Below, piece after piece: positions 31,840 to 42,522 of a DNA stretch of 64,000 bases. The notes below the pieces were generated by a model. That model made no database searches. It was given only the letters and a program-made list of their open reading frames with translations, and was not told the DNA's origin. Each line of letters begins with the position of its first letter. Within the stretch, counting starts at the first letter, position 1. The DNA is from Phragmites australis. Its lineage: Eukaryota; Streptophyta; Magnoliopsida; Poales; Poaceae. The stretch lies in assembly GCF_958298935.1 (NCBI RefSeq), contig NC_084944.1, forward strand, positions 18,321,679 through 18,385,678, given 5' to 3'. The position numbers and the translations under genes are program-made.

Positions 31840-34000
31840 ATGGATGTCGGTGATCATGATACATTAATAGATGATGATTTTTTCTCTCCAAGGACTCACA
31901 GAGGACTACGGCCCCTTTGATAACAGTGACAGGTGATGATAGACCTAACAGTGAACCTCCGATTGGTTCACATGCAGGTGCTGCAGCAGCACCTCCATCG
32001 TCAGGCTCTACAAATGCGCACACATTACCAAGCACCGGGTCTACAAGATCAAGAGCCAGTACTTTCGAAGTTTGGTAAGACTTTGAAAGGTTCTACAAAT
32101 AAAAAGATGGGGTAAGTGTCAGGTATGCTAGGTGTTATATTTGCAAATATGAATTATCTGCAAAGCCCTCGGGTGGAACGGGGCACTTGAAGAGGCATGC
32201 CACAAGTTGCAAGTAAAAAAGTGGAGCAGCCATGAAGCAGCAGCCATGAAGCAGATGGTGTTGCAGTACAACCCCGATGACTCTGTTCGTCATTGGGAGT
32301 ACGACTCTGCCAATGCTCGAAAAGAGCTACGTCGCTTCATTGCAAGAGTGGATCTACCACTCAATATCGGTGAGTCTGCTGCATTTGAAGATTACATTAA
32401 GCAAGCTCATAATCCTAGGTTCACGCATGTTTCTAGACAGACAACTAGTAGGGATATGGTAAAATACTACAATGCATGTCGTAGCAAGCTAAAAGAAATG
32501 TTGCAAACAGGTACATTTTCAATTGCTTTGACCTCGAACAAATGGGCAGGTAGGGCTAGAGAGGATTATCTTAGTGTGGTTGCTCATTTTGTTAATAATG
32601 ATTGGGAATTAGAAAAGAGAATAATAGATTTTCGGTTGATTGATAATGCGCATACCGTGAAAATATTGCTGAAAAAATATCTCAAGTAGTTGCAGACTTT
32701 GGTCTCATGAATAAAATATTTTCTATCACTTTAGATAATGCCGGTGTAAATTCTAGAGCAATGAATATTCTTACTCTGTTGTTTAGTACCTATGCTGAAT
32801 CTTTCTTGTTACATCAATGTTGTGCTTGTCATATTATCAATCTTATAGTAAAATCCGGTTTGAAGAGGTTGTCGCAATACCTAGATGATTTTCGTACTGC
32901 AATATATTTTGTGAACTCCTCTAACCAACGAATTGTAGCATATAAATAGTATTGTGTTGCAATGGGTGTGCGTTCACGTAAGTTTGCTGTGGACATGCCG
33001 GTAAGATGGAACTCTACTTTCTAGATGCTTAAAAATATTATACCATATAAGAGCATATCTGGTGTGTTTATTCATACACATTACCATCAGCATGGTGGTC
33101 AAACTTTACTCACATAAGCGTATTGGTATGTTGCCGAAAGGATACAGGAGTTTCTTGAATTTTTTTTATGATTCAACTGTGAGTTTATCAAGAGTTTATT
33201 ATCCAACATCTTGTTTAGTAGTGCATAATATTGTTAAAATTGCTACTCATTTAAACAACTATGAAAATGACAACCTTCTAAGAGATTGTGTAGTTCCTAT
33301 GAAATCTAAATTCTTAAAGTATTGGAAAGAAATTCCTTTGTTATACGCCTTTGCCTTTATTTTAGATCCTAGACCTAAAATTACAGCTTTCTGTAGAGTT
33401 CTCGCAATTCTAGGTGGTGCTCTTGGTCACGATTATTCTAATTATTATACTAATGTTCGTTCTAAGTTATTCAAAGTTTATAGTAAATATGAAACAAAGT
33501 GTGGCGGAGTTCGCCTGTAACGACCTCCACTAGCACCCACAGCAAGTAAGAAGACGACAACGTGGGGGAAAATATTTGGTGCATATTCTTCATCAAGAAG
33601 TTCAGACTCTTTGTCACGATCGTCTACGAGCACCAGAATTCCAACATCCGGAGGGGAGCTAACTACCTTCATCGACAGTGACGTTATCAGCCATGAACAA
33701 GAAAACTTTAACATACTGTAATGGTGGCATGAGCACAAGACGAATTATCCAGTGCTTTCACTGTTAGCGCGAGATTTGTTAATAGTTCATGTATCTACAG
33801 TTTCTTCTAAGGTTGCCTTCAGTCTTACTAGAAGGATAATCGAAGAGAGAAGAACAAATCTGTCAAGTAAGATGGTTGAAATACTCACCATAGTAAAAGA
33901 TTGGGAACAAGCGGAAGCACGAATGCAACACACTACAGAGAATACTGAGCTTGAAGAATCATTTCAAAATTTGTATCTAGATGCTGATGAGAACGTGTAA
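31840..34000 (+). pseudogene. hAT transposase, broken
   Basis: Likely start MDVGDHDTLIDDDFF at 31840. A BED zinc finger follows (about 32070-32215) with CYICKYEL and GTGHLKRHATSC as its Cys and His pairs; it binds the subterminal repeats. The RNase-H-like catalytic region is spread over several frames: ALTSNKWAGRAREDYLSVVAHF (32530-32595), then ITLDNAGVN (32728). A PMKSKFLKYWKEIPLLYAFAFILDPR segment (about 33297-33370) fits the hAT-specific region, and the C-terminal dimerisation domain is at 33725-33910 (WWHEHKTNYPVLSLLARDLL). Frame breaks occur near 31915, 32214, 32680, 32947, 33020 and 33518. Confidence 0.85.
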
Positions 34001-34203
34001 TTTCAAATTTTCTGAGCTGGGTTATACTGTTTTTTCCTTTGCTAGAAAGGTTTTTAATGAGGCAACTTATCAATAAAACTCATTTTTAGAATTAATTATG
34101 TGTACCTATTATTTCTAAGTTTTTTATTTTATTAATGTTTTTTCTTTACTTTTTTTGGAAACGACCCCCACAGCCCCACTCCCACCCACCTCTCATCTTG
34201 GCC

Positions 34204-34210
34204 TATAAAT
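34204..34210 (+). promoter_or_regulatory. TATA box of the BED-only gene
   Basis: TATAAAT in 'cctataaatatc' stands 112 bp before the ATG at 34322. The transposase gene has 'cctataaatag' in the same type of setting (31529-31539). Confidence 0.5.
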
Positions 34211-34321
34211 ATCATCTCAAACTCCATGTGATCTCATTGGCCACCCATCTCTCTTTTCCTGTTGCGAGCCAAGTAGCCAGTAGCCACTTCACATCAAGAA
34301 ATCAATTTCATATTTCAATTC

Positions 34322-34531
34322 ATGGATCAAGACATCAAGAACTCGCATGCATGGTCATGTGTGTGGCAACATTTTGAAAAGGTCTTTAGAAAAATTAACA
34401 AGGAACATGTAAGATTTGCTAAGTGTAATATATGTAGCAATGAATTAGGTGTTAGATCTCCAAATGGAACGGGACACTTGAGGAAGCATATTAAATATTG
34501 CAAGAAAAATTCTAAACCATGTAATTTTTGA
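34322..34531 (+). CDS. Small BED zinc-finger protein encoded inside the hAT element
   Basis: An intact 69-residue frame. It starts MDQDIKNSHAWSCVW and consists almost only of a BED finger: the aromatic signature VWQHFEKVF, the Cys pair CNICSNEL, and the His/Cys part GTGHLRKHIKYC. It then stops. It parallels the BED part of the transposase in the same element (32070-32215), but the catalytic and dimerisation domains are absent. Its own TATA-like box is upstream, and the sequence after the stop (34552-34605, AATAAAGCT) resembles the 3' end of the transposase gene (34033-34085, AATAAAACT). A DNA-binding-only product could compete with transposase for the element ends. That role is inference; it may simply be a deletion product. 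Confidence 0.55.
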   Translation: MDQDIKNSHAWSCVWQHFEKVFRKINKEHVRFAKCNICSNELGVRSPNGTGHLRKHIKYCKKNSKPCNF

Positions 34532-34993
34532 AGCATAATGATAGGTTTTACTTTTTTTTTCTTCTAGTAAAAATGTTTTTAACGAGGTAACCAATCAATA
34601 AAGCTCTTATTTATTTATTTTCTATAATTTTTTTTTTGATTTTTTGAAATTTTTTAGCTATTATGTTTTATTTTTTCCTATTTTCGAAGTACTGGCGGGC
34701 CGAGCGTGCCTTCACCGTGCCGGGTGGGCCCGTTGTGCCTCCACCGTGCCGACCTGGCCTATCGTGCCTCCACCATACCAGCCGGACCCGTCGTGCTGAC
34801 CGTGCTGTGGGTTGGCCCGGCATGGCACGGTGGAAGCTGGACCGTGCCTTGGGCCGACGACACGGCACGTGGGCCGGCACGGCACGGTCCGTTACGGTAA
34901 ACAGGCCTATCGGGCCGTGCTATTTTCGGGCCGTGCTGAGCTAGGCCCGTGCCGGGTCGGCCCGAGTGGCCTATTTGATTCTGTGGTCCAAAT

Positions 34994-35400
34994 CGAAAAT
35001 TCTGAATCAGGTCGGTAGTCTTTTGGTAGGATCGCAAAACGTAAGATCATAACTATTAGAATTGTAAAATCGTATGCTCTACTAATTAGAACTGTAAAAT
35101 CAGTCTGGTCTACAGTGATCGTAGAATCGTATGATAGGAATGAGATTCTGGCAACAATGCTCTTGAAGGTTGTTGTTAATATTGTCCTTTGTTATACGAG
35201 AGGTTGGATTTAGCGGTTCATCCACAGATGTTGATATCCATTTGTTTTCTTCAGAATGATACCGAATAATCTTCATATATAAGAAAATCTTCAAAAATAA
35301 TATTATAAATATTAGCTGTGCTATATTTATGTACATTTTCCCACCTTTTGCATATCTAAGTGTCCAAATAAAACCTTTTTCTTATGCTTATATTAAAAAA
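34994..35400. other. 3' flank of the U-box gene, nothing recognised
   Basis: AT-rich sequence downstream of the minus-strand U-box gene. It presumably contains that gene's 3' untranslated region; no specific signal is assigned. Confidence 0.35.
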
Positions 35401-36732
35401 CTATCTAATCAAAATTGCATTGTCTCTCCTCTTGAGCCCTCTGAAATCCATGGTGTCAATGCACTCCCCTCTGGCCTGATACCTGACCATCAACCTCAGC
35501 AGCTCAGTGGCCTTCTCCTTCGTTTCCTCCCTGCACCCGACCTGCAGGAGCAACACCAGCTTCTGCAACGCGCCAACCTGCAGCGCCTCGAGGACGGGGA
35601 GCCGCCTCGCTGCCGCTGTTGTCCCATCCTCGTCGTCGTCAAGGCATTTCCTGCAGATGCGCCACAATGATGACACAACGAGCTCGGTGGCCGTGTCGGA
35701 CACGCGGAACATCTTCTTGACGAGCACTGGCACGGCGAGCGCGTCGGCCCTGACTCGCGCCCTGCCGTCGCTGGATGCCAGCGCCGCGTCGAGCGCAGCA
35801 AGTGCTGTTTCTGCTGTGCTCCGGTTGGCGTCGACCAGGAGCTCGATGAGCACCGACACGAGCCCTGCCGCCACGAGGAGCGTCGCGGTGCCGTCGTCGG
35901 CGCGCGCGAGGTGGTAGGCGGCGACCAGGCACGCCTTAGTAGCCTGTGGGCACATGGAGCCCCTGATCGTCCTGACCACCACCTCCACGACGGCCACGAC
36001 GTTCGCGCTCAGATCGATGACGCCCGCGCCGCCACCGTTGCATGCGCATGTGACGATCTCTCTGAGCACGACCACCGCTTGCAGCCTCCTCCGTGGGTCA
36101 CCGTTCGCGGCTGCAGTGATGAGCCACGCCACGGACGCGCTCGACGAGCCGACAACCGCGATGGCCTCCTCGTCCATCGGCATCACGAGCACCAGCGCCG
36201 CCAGGACGTCCTCGAGGACGTTGCTGGCGGCGGCGGCGTCCGAAAAGGATGTGAATGCCTTGGCGAGCGCTCGCGCGGCCCCGGCCGACGCGAGGCACCG
36301 ACGGGTGCGGCCGGCCTCCTTGGCGAGGCGCCTGACCGCGCGCGCAGCCGTTGCACACCGCTCCGCGTTGCCAGCGCTCGCGGCGCTCTCGACCTCTGCG
36401 ACGGCGTCCGCAGCATGCGCAGGCGTGGCGTTTGCCCGTGGCGTGGGGACCCGCTCGACGCCGCGGGAGCGGTTGGCGGTGCACCAAGCCTGGATGAGAC
36501 GTCGGAGGGTGTGGTTGCTGATGAGGTCATCAGCGCGGAGCTCGCCGTGGGAGACGGGGCACGTGCAGCGCACAAGCAGCCAGGCCTCGATGGCCGCGCG
36601 GTCATAGGTGATGCCTGTTGCCCCGACGACGGGGTCACGCATCATGTCCAGCGTGATCGGGCACCGGAACTCCGGCGGGACGTCCGGCGCATCCTCCTTC
36701 GCGGCCGCCCGCCTCGACAGCAGCAACGACAT
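35401..36732 (-). CDS. U-box domain E3 ubiquitin ligase with ARM repeats (PUB20/21-like)
   Basis: An intact, intronless gene of 443 residues. The U-box (about residues 18-92) shows PPEFRCPITLDMMRDPVV, TGITYDR, CPVSH and NHTLRRLIQAWC, the E2-contacting fold that lets the protein pass ubiquitin to substrates. The rest is an alanine- and leucine-rich armadillo array (about 110-425) for substrate binding, ending MDFRGLKRRDNAILIR. Length and layout fit the plant U-box/ARM class to which PUB20, PUB21 and similar stress-linked ligases belong; the substrate cannot be predicted. No signal peptide or membrane segment is seen, so it is probably cytosolic or nuclear. The ATG at 36732 is the first in frame, about 100 bp after a TATA box. 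It is the only intact host-type gene in the window. High third-position GC agrees with a grass gene. Confidence 0.9.
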   Translation of the reverse strand: MSLLLSRRAAAKEDAPDVPPEFRCPITLDMMRDPVVGATGITYDRAAIEAWLLVRCTCPVSHGELRADDLISNHTLRRLIQAWCTANRSRGVERVPTPRANATPAHAADAVAEVESAASAGNAERCATAARAVRRLAKEAGRTRRCLASAGAARALAKAFTSFSDAAAASNVLEDVLAALVLVMPMDEEAIAVVGSSSASVAWLITAAANGDPRRRLQAVVVLREIVTCACNGGGAGVIDLSANVVAVVEVVVRTIRGSMCPQATKACLVAAYHLARADDGTATLLVAAGLVSVLIELLVDANRSTAETALAALDAALASSDGRARVRADALAVPVLVKKMFRVSDTATELVVSSLWRICRKCLDDDEDGTTAAARRLPVLEALQVGALQKLVLLLQVGCREETKEKATELLRLMVRYQARGECIDTMDFRGLKRRDNAILIR

Positions 36733-36832
36733 GGATCAAGTTGGAGACGGAGAGAGGTCGTTCGTTGAGGAGGTGTCCGAGTTGTTGGAGTGGATCAATG
36801 GAGGAGCCGTGTGCGAGCGAGCGCGCGCGCGC

Positions 36833-36844
36833 GGCTATTTATGT
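36833..36844 (-). promoter_or_regulatory. TATA box of the U-box gene
   Basis: On the minus strand this reads ACATAAATAGCC, about 100 bp before the ATG. A short alternating GC run (36820-36833) lies just downstream in the leader. Nothing else specific is assigned. Confidence 0.6.
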
Positions 36845-37027
36845 AAAGCTCGGACTCGGAGCGTTGAACGTTTGAAGGCGTAAAACGTCGGAGTCCAAGT
36901 TGGGATCGGAACCGGTGATAGCTGCTTTCGGTGCAGTCCTAAAGTTTGTTTTACTATCTCCACTTAGGCGTTAATAGATAACTGATATTTTTTTTACTTT
37001 ATTTTACCCCTGTGTCTAAATTAGAGG

Positions 37028-37435
37028 CAGGCCGGCCCCAGAGGGGGTAAGCACGCCCCCAGGCCCTCAAGACCCAGAGGTATATATATATATACACTAC
37101 TACTTATGATCTAACAAATTACAACTTTCTGAATTCCAATCCATCGACGGCCGCAGTTATATGATTATATATGGGTTTTGGCTTTTGGTCAAACTAAAAG
37201 AAGCAGATTTGCTATTTTGATTCTTTTACAACAGGTTAGCAACAATATAAATTAGCAATCTTCTCGTGCACTGAGAAGTGATGAGATTACTTCTTCTCGT
37301 GCGATCGGATTCAGTGACGGACACAGCGAATATTATCTTTACAATTTATATATTAATTAATTTTTGATATTTCAATTCAATGAGATCTTATTTTTAGTTT
37401 CGTTCTGGACCACTAAAATCTCAGGACCGGCCCTG
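37028..37435. mobile_element. Small non-autonomous hAT element (MITE)
   Basis: Ends are CAGGCCGGCCCCAGAG on the left and TCAGGACCGGCCCTG on the right, an inverted pair of the CAGGGCCGG type common to hAT MITEs. Flanks attagagg (37020-37027) and attatatg (37436-37443) match at 6 of 8 positions, an aged 8 bp target-site duplication. 408 bp, no coding content, with a TA microsatellite at 37081-37095. It lies about 185 bp upstream of the TATA box of the U-box gene. Confidence 0.65.
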
Positions 37436-37443
37436 ATTATATG

Positions 37444-37772
37444 ATGCAAATGTATTTCTTGATTTAAATTTTAGAAAAATTGCATACACCCCCGATTAAA
37501 CCACTTGTGATTTGACTTTCACTCCTATATATACGTTATTTCTAAGCAAAACCCCACTAGGGATTTCACCATGGTTTCATTTTCCCCCTCGAGTTCACGA
37601 TGTAGTAACCGAGACTGGTTTTCACCAATGTGGCATGATTGGACGACATGTCATGACTTTCAGAAATGTTAACCAGTTTCGCTTATGAGTCTAAAGATAC
37701 ATATAAAAAATGTAGAGGCATTGATGAAACATCGTGTCATGATGATTTCAGTATATAGAAGGAGTCATACAT
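37444..37772. other. No gene recognised
   Basis: Non-coding stretch between the MITE and the copia element. The last five bases, tacat, would be the left target site of the copia element; its partner lies outside the window. Confidence 0.3.
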
Positions 37773-39561
37773 TGTGAGATCGAGAATGATAATTAGAGGA
37801 GATGAATAGACGTCCCATTAAATTTTTGGATAGTCTTCTCCTATTCTTTCACCTAACGAACCTCAAAATAACATACGGAAGCAAAAACTCAAAAGAAATA
37901 CGTTGCACCAAACGATCCTCTAAGAAAACACGGCTCTCATAGATGGAATTGAACATTAGGTTCCATTGAAAACCGATACATACGTTATCGCACACAAAAG
38001 CTTGTAATTTGAGAAAGAAATACTTAAAACCAAGCAGATAGTCACTGGGTGAAGAAACTTATCAAATTGATTATTTAGAGCCAAGAGAATTCAAGATCAA
38101 TTCTAAATGTGAATTTTATGCCTTTAGTTATATGAAGAACCACCTCAACATGATGAAAAATTTCAGCTTTCAAATAAAAATGAAAATTACAACGAAAACT
38201 AAGAAACTTGGAACCAAGCAAAGGAGCCAATAAAGGGAAACTAAAAGTAGATGAATACAAGCATAAGAGGAAATCTAAACTTTATTTTTGCAGAGGAACA
38301 CCCTATTTTTGGCAGATTACAAAGTATTTTTGCATACAAAATCTCTTACCTAATACATAGGCTAAGCACTCCTCTTCCCCTCTCCTAAAACCTTAGCACA
38401 CAACTCTCAAATGGATGGCTCAAAGGGCTCAACCAGCCCTCCCCTCTATTTATTGTCTAGGTTCCTTGACCCATAAGATTCCTAGTTTGTTCCCAAAATA
38501 CCCCTCTCTTCCAATACACTCCTACCTACCATCAAGGGTATTTTCGTCCATCTTTTTTCTCGTCCATCGAACGACTGTGGCACCTTCATGACTTAGCTTC
38601 GTCTCGACGCAAGCTTCGCGATAATGCCACGTGCACTTGCACCCTTCCCACGATTTTGAGGCCAAACCGCGAAACCACCTTGCACGCTTCTCAAAGCATG
38701 ACTCACTACCATCTGCTTACACCTTAAGCAAGCAATCCGATATTGATGCGTGTACTCCGTCTTGCAATCTTGACCGCCGGTAAGTCTCTCTCACTCCTGA
38801 TCCCTCAGGCCACCTTGTCACTTGCACCGGCATCCCTTTCGCTTGACTTGGTTAACATGTCGTCTTCATCCGCCTTTCCATGCTTTGCCTGCTCTCCATG
38901 TGTACAGCTAGGATCACCCTTGACTCCGTCCGATCTTCTTGATCGTCCGGCACCAAGCACGCTGTTTAGCCCTGATCATCCCGCCGTCGACCATCAAGTT
39001 TCATCCATCACTTGCACAAGTATCTCCAACTCCATAATTTCAACATTAGACAAGCAAACACGTATCTTCAACTCCATAGTTAAGCACAAAGTCCAGTTAG
39101 CCATCATCAAAATCCCTGTTGAAACGCATCATACAGAAAACGTGAACACCAGATGATCCGGTGTCACCCTCAGTACAAGCACCGAACCATCTAGTGTGCA
39201 TATCTCTTCCTGCTCTTTAAACCTTCTGGAGAATGCTCCGGTGAAGCATCCGATGCTCACAAATCCAATCACCGAACCATCCGGTGTGTATATCCTTACC
39301 AGGCATGCTTTGCAACCTCTCTAGAAAAATAAGTCTGGCGTGCCCAACTTCCCATTGTAACACCGGACCATCCGGTGACAACAAATTTCCTGGCTCAGAG
39401 ACAAACATTCCAACTCTATTTTTTCTCTGCAACTTTGGTTAGTCATGATCACAATTGTAATACATAGACATGCTCATGCAATCCCAAAAATCACCCAAAT
39501 CTCCAACTTTGTCAATCACTCATCACATATAAACCAAGGTACATTTCAACTTGGTTTCTCA
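37773..39561 (-). repeat. Copia 3' LTR and polypurine tract
   Basis: 1789 bp, TGTGAGAT to TTTCTCA on the plus strand. 39562-39572 reads AAGGGGGAGAT on the minus strand, the polypurine tract. Four 17 bp inverted repeats of the CACCGGA-n3-TCCGGTG type lie near its U3 end (39147, 39180, 39270, 39361). Confidence 0.85.
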
Positions 39562-39572
39562 ATCTCCCCCTT

Positions 39573-40959
39573 GATGAATGCATTGACAACTCACAAAGCA
39601 CAAAAATTTTGATTTGAAAAAATTCAACAAGCGAAGCTCATCCAAGTGACCAAAAAGCTTCAAGAAAGAGCAAAAGATGTCACTTGGTATAAGAAAGATT
39701 GCATAAACCCGAAGGAAAGCAAAAACAAGCTAAAAACCTAAAAAGCACAATAAAAGCTCAAATACTCCCCTTGATGAATGCACAATTTCATTATGCAAGA
39801 TTCTTCTTTCATTGTGCTAGATGATTCTTCTTTGTGGTTTAGTGCATATTTTATTATTTCTCCCCCTTTGACAATGCAAACATCAAGAACAAAAGACCAT
39901 ACAATGCATGAACATGCAATCCTAATAAGCTTCCACAAGTATATCACCATTTGCAAAAGGTAGAAACATCAAGGGGCTATGGAGAGTAGACTGTGGAGCT
40001 CACAATTGCATAAAGGCTAAAAAAGAGACAGTTACATAAGAGCATGAAGCTTTACAAGCTAATCCTGAAGAACTGCTGGCGCATTTAAGTTCACATAGCC
40101 AAATCGTGTTAAAAGTGACCACCATATAAGCATCCACTCGTGCCGAGGCAATACAAGCATTAAGAGCTAGCAAACTTCAATCTCGAACTAGGCATACAAG
40201 TATTCGTGACAATAGGCTTTGCAAATGCTCACATATAAAATCAAGACTTAGTTAGATCAAGTGATTAAAATGGAACATTTAGGCACATTTCTTTGTGATT
40301 CATTTTATCCTCAAGATGTCTCTTATCCAAGCGAAGTGTTGCACGGCTGGGTACTGCAAACACCTCGAGGCTTCAAGACAACCGTATTGGATCACATCTT
40401 AGCACAAGAGACTTGATTGTTCAAAATTGTTCAATTGGCACAAATTATCAAGATTTCACGAGATCAAGTCAAGTAGTGTCTTTGCGACACAAGGAACACA
40501 TGATCCCCAAGATTCTATCATGAGCTAAATATTTGACAAAGACAGAAAATATAGTGCAATATTTCTCAATCCACTGTCTTGAACCAAGAAGCCTGGAGCA
40601 AGATATTCATCAAACTAGCCTTAACACAAGCATTGACTAAACCAAAGTAATTACGAACATGGTGATCAAGAATGTAACATTTCATAGTCTACATGATTCA
40701 TAAAATTGCCAAATGTCATCTTTAGGAAAGCTAACTTGCTTGAAATGTTTTATATCAAAGCATCAAGAGGAGCCTAAGATTAAAAGATTGCTCCGCACAA
40801 CTACTCAACTTAGTCCAAATTCATGACTAGTAATTGAAAATGCTAAAAACATACAAGTCAAAGCTCAACTACTGTGATTATTTTACAAGATGAGATGCAA
40901 TGCAAATGTAAAAACAATAAGATAGAGTATGTACAAAGGTAACTCCTCCTCACACAATA
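39573..40959 (-). other. Copia spacer between RNase H and 3' LTR
   Basis: Non-coding in every frame. SIRE-type elements may carry an envelope-like ORF here, but none is recognisable. The short A-rich stretch near 39700-39780 repeats the 'ctccccttgatgaatgcac' theme of the polypurine tract (39766-39784). Confidence 0.5.
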
Positions 40960-41655
40960 TCATAGGGATGACACACTCCAAGCTCTCCCCTCAAAAAAGC
41001 AAACCTGGATGCATCTAAAGATTTGGTGAAGATATCGGCAAGCTAATGTTGGGTGTCTATGTATCTCAAGTCAATGTCTCCCTTCTCATTGTGATCTCGC
41101 AAAAAGTGGAAGCTCATATCTATGTATTTGGTTCTGGAGTGTTGGACTGGGTTATTGCCTAAGCTTATGGCACTAGTGTTGTCACACAAAAGTGGCACAC
41201 TCTTGAAGTCTAACCCAAAACCTCTCAAAGTAACAACCATCCACAAAATCTAAGAACAAAAGCTAATGGCAGTAACATATTCAGCTTCAGCAGTTGACTG
41301 TGCAACACTAAACTGCTTGCGAGAAGACCAACAAACAAGAGAAGTACCCAAGAAATGATAACTACCGGAGGTACTCTTCCTATCAATTCTACAACCAGCA
41401 AAGTCGGCATCCGAAAAACCTCAAAGGGAAAGCGAAGAAGATGCAGAAAATGAAAGATCATACTCAAAGGTATGTTTGAGATACCTCAAGATGCGCTTCA
41501 CCACTTGGCGGTGAGAGGTCCTTGGTGATGCTTGGAAGCGAGCACACAAGCAAACGGCGAAGTGGATGTTGGGTCTTGTCACCGTCAGATACAGGAGAGA
41601 GTCAATCATGCTCCTGTACTCCCGCTAGTCTACCACCTCACCATCTTCATCCAGA
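40960..41655 (-). pseudogene. Copia RNase H and end of pol
   Basis: The minus-strand pieces read VPLLCDNTSAISLGNNPVQH (about 41195-41140), then HSRTKYIDMSFHFLRDH and GDIDLRYIDT. The pol C-terminus (SLDASRFAFL, then RGELGVCH) is readable near 41010-40975 in another frame. The upstream segment 41421-41609 (MIDSLLYLTVTRPNIHFAVC) links RT to RNase H. Several frame breaks are present. Confidence 0.8.
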
Positions 41656-42500
41656 TCAAGTACGGTCGAGGTAGCCATCGGAGTTGCCAAGGGCTTCGCA
41701 TCGCTCATATCGAACTTCTTCAGCATATCCTTGGTATACTTCATCTGGTGGACGAATGTACCTTGATCCAAGGAAAAAGTTAAGCTCACCCATCATCGAC
41801 ATCTCGAATTCCCTACTCATAGTTTCTGCAAACTTGGCCACAAGTGCATGAGAAGAGCCATTAAAAATGATACCATCCATGTATATCTGAACAAGTAGAA
41901 AATTATTGTCATGCCTAAACGTGAACAATATTTTATCGACCAATCCCATCACATACCCATGCTCTAACAAGAAGGACTTAAGCCTATCATACCAAGCCCT
42001 AGACGCCTGCTTAAACCCTTACAAACCCTTCTGAAGCTTGTATACTCGATGTGGGTATTTGGGATGCTCAAAACCAGGGGTTGCTTGACATGGACCTCTT
42101 CCTCTATGAACTCATTTAGGAAAGCACTCTTGACATCCGTTTAGTACAACTTGAAACCCTAGGATGCAGCAAATGCAAGGAGGATCATAATGGCTTCTAG
42201 TTTAGCTACTGATGCAAAGGTCTCTCCAAAGTCTATCCTCTCTATTTGATTGAAACCCTGGGCCACAAGTCTAGCTTTGTTTCTAACTACATACCCATCC
42301 TCCCCTTACTTGTTTTTGAAAACCCATTTGGTGCCTATGGTATGGATATTTAGGGTGGCTTTACAAGGGCCTAAACTTGGTTTCTCTCAAAGTTTTATAG
42401 TTTTTCGTGCATGGTATTGACCCAATTTGAATCAGAAAGAGCGTGTCCAACATCATGGAGCTCAAAAGATGCAACAAATGCAAAATTAGTAAAATGAACA
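41656..42500 (-). pseudogene. Copia reverse transcriptase, active site altered
   Basis: 41970-41656 reads DNNFLLVQIYMDGIIFNGSS and then FAETMSREFEMSMMGELNFFLG, the distinctive copia RT core. The catalytic box is YMDG (41872-41883), where the family has YVDD, so the second Asp is lost. The region 41971-42500 holds the N-terminal part of RT in broken frames. Confidence 0.8.
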
Positions 42501-42522
42501 TGTTGAGCAGACTTGGACCTCG

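Larger units (their letters stand above)
31060..34985 (+). mobile_element. Ac-like hAT DNA transposon
   Basis: The 8 bp target-site duplication gtccaaat is exact (31052-31059 and 34986-34993). The termini are imperfect inverted repeats (taaagatgttcaaatggg against cacagaatcaaatagg). Both subterminal regions, 31087-31430 and 34690-34965, are packed with GGCACGG/CCGTGCC motifs, as in Ac-type elements where transposase binds subterminal repeats. The interior has a broken transposase gene and a second short gene. Total 3926 bp. Confidence 0.85.

Noticed and set aside
35911..36768. Long plus-strand frames opposite the U-box gene
   Set aside because: Shadows of a GC-rich coding sequence. The minus-strand frame has a full U-box and ARM array; the plus-strand products are Arg/Asp-rich nonsense.
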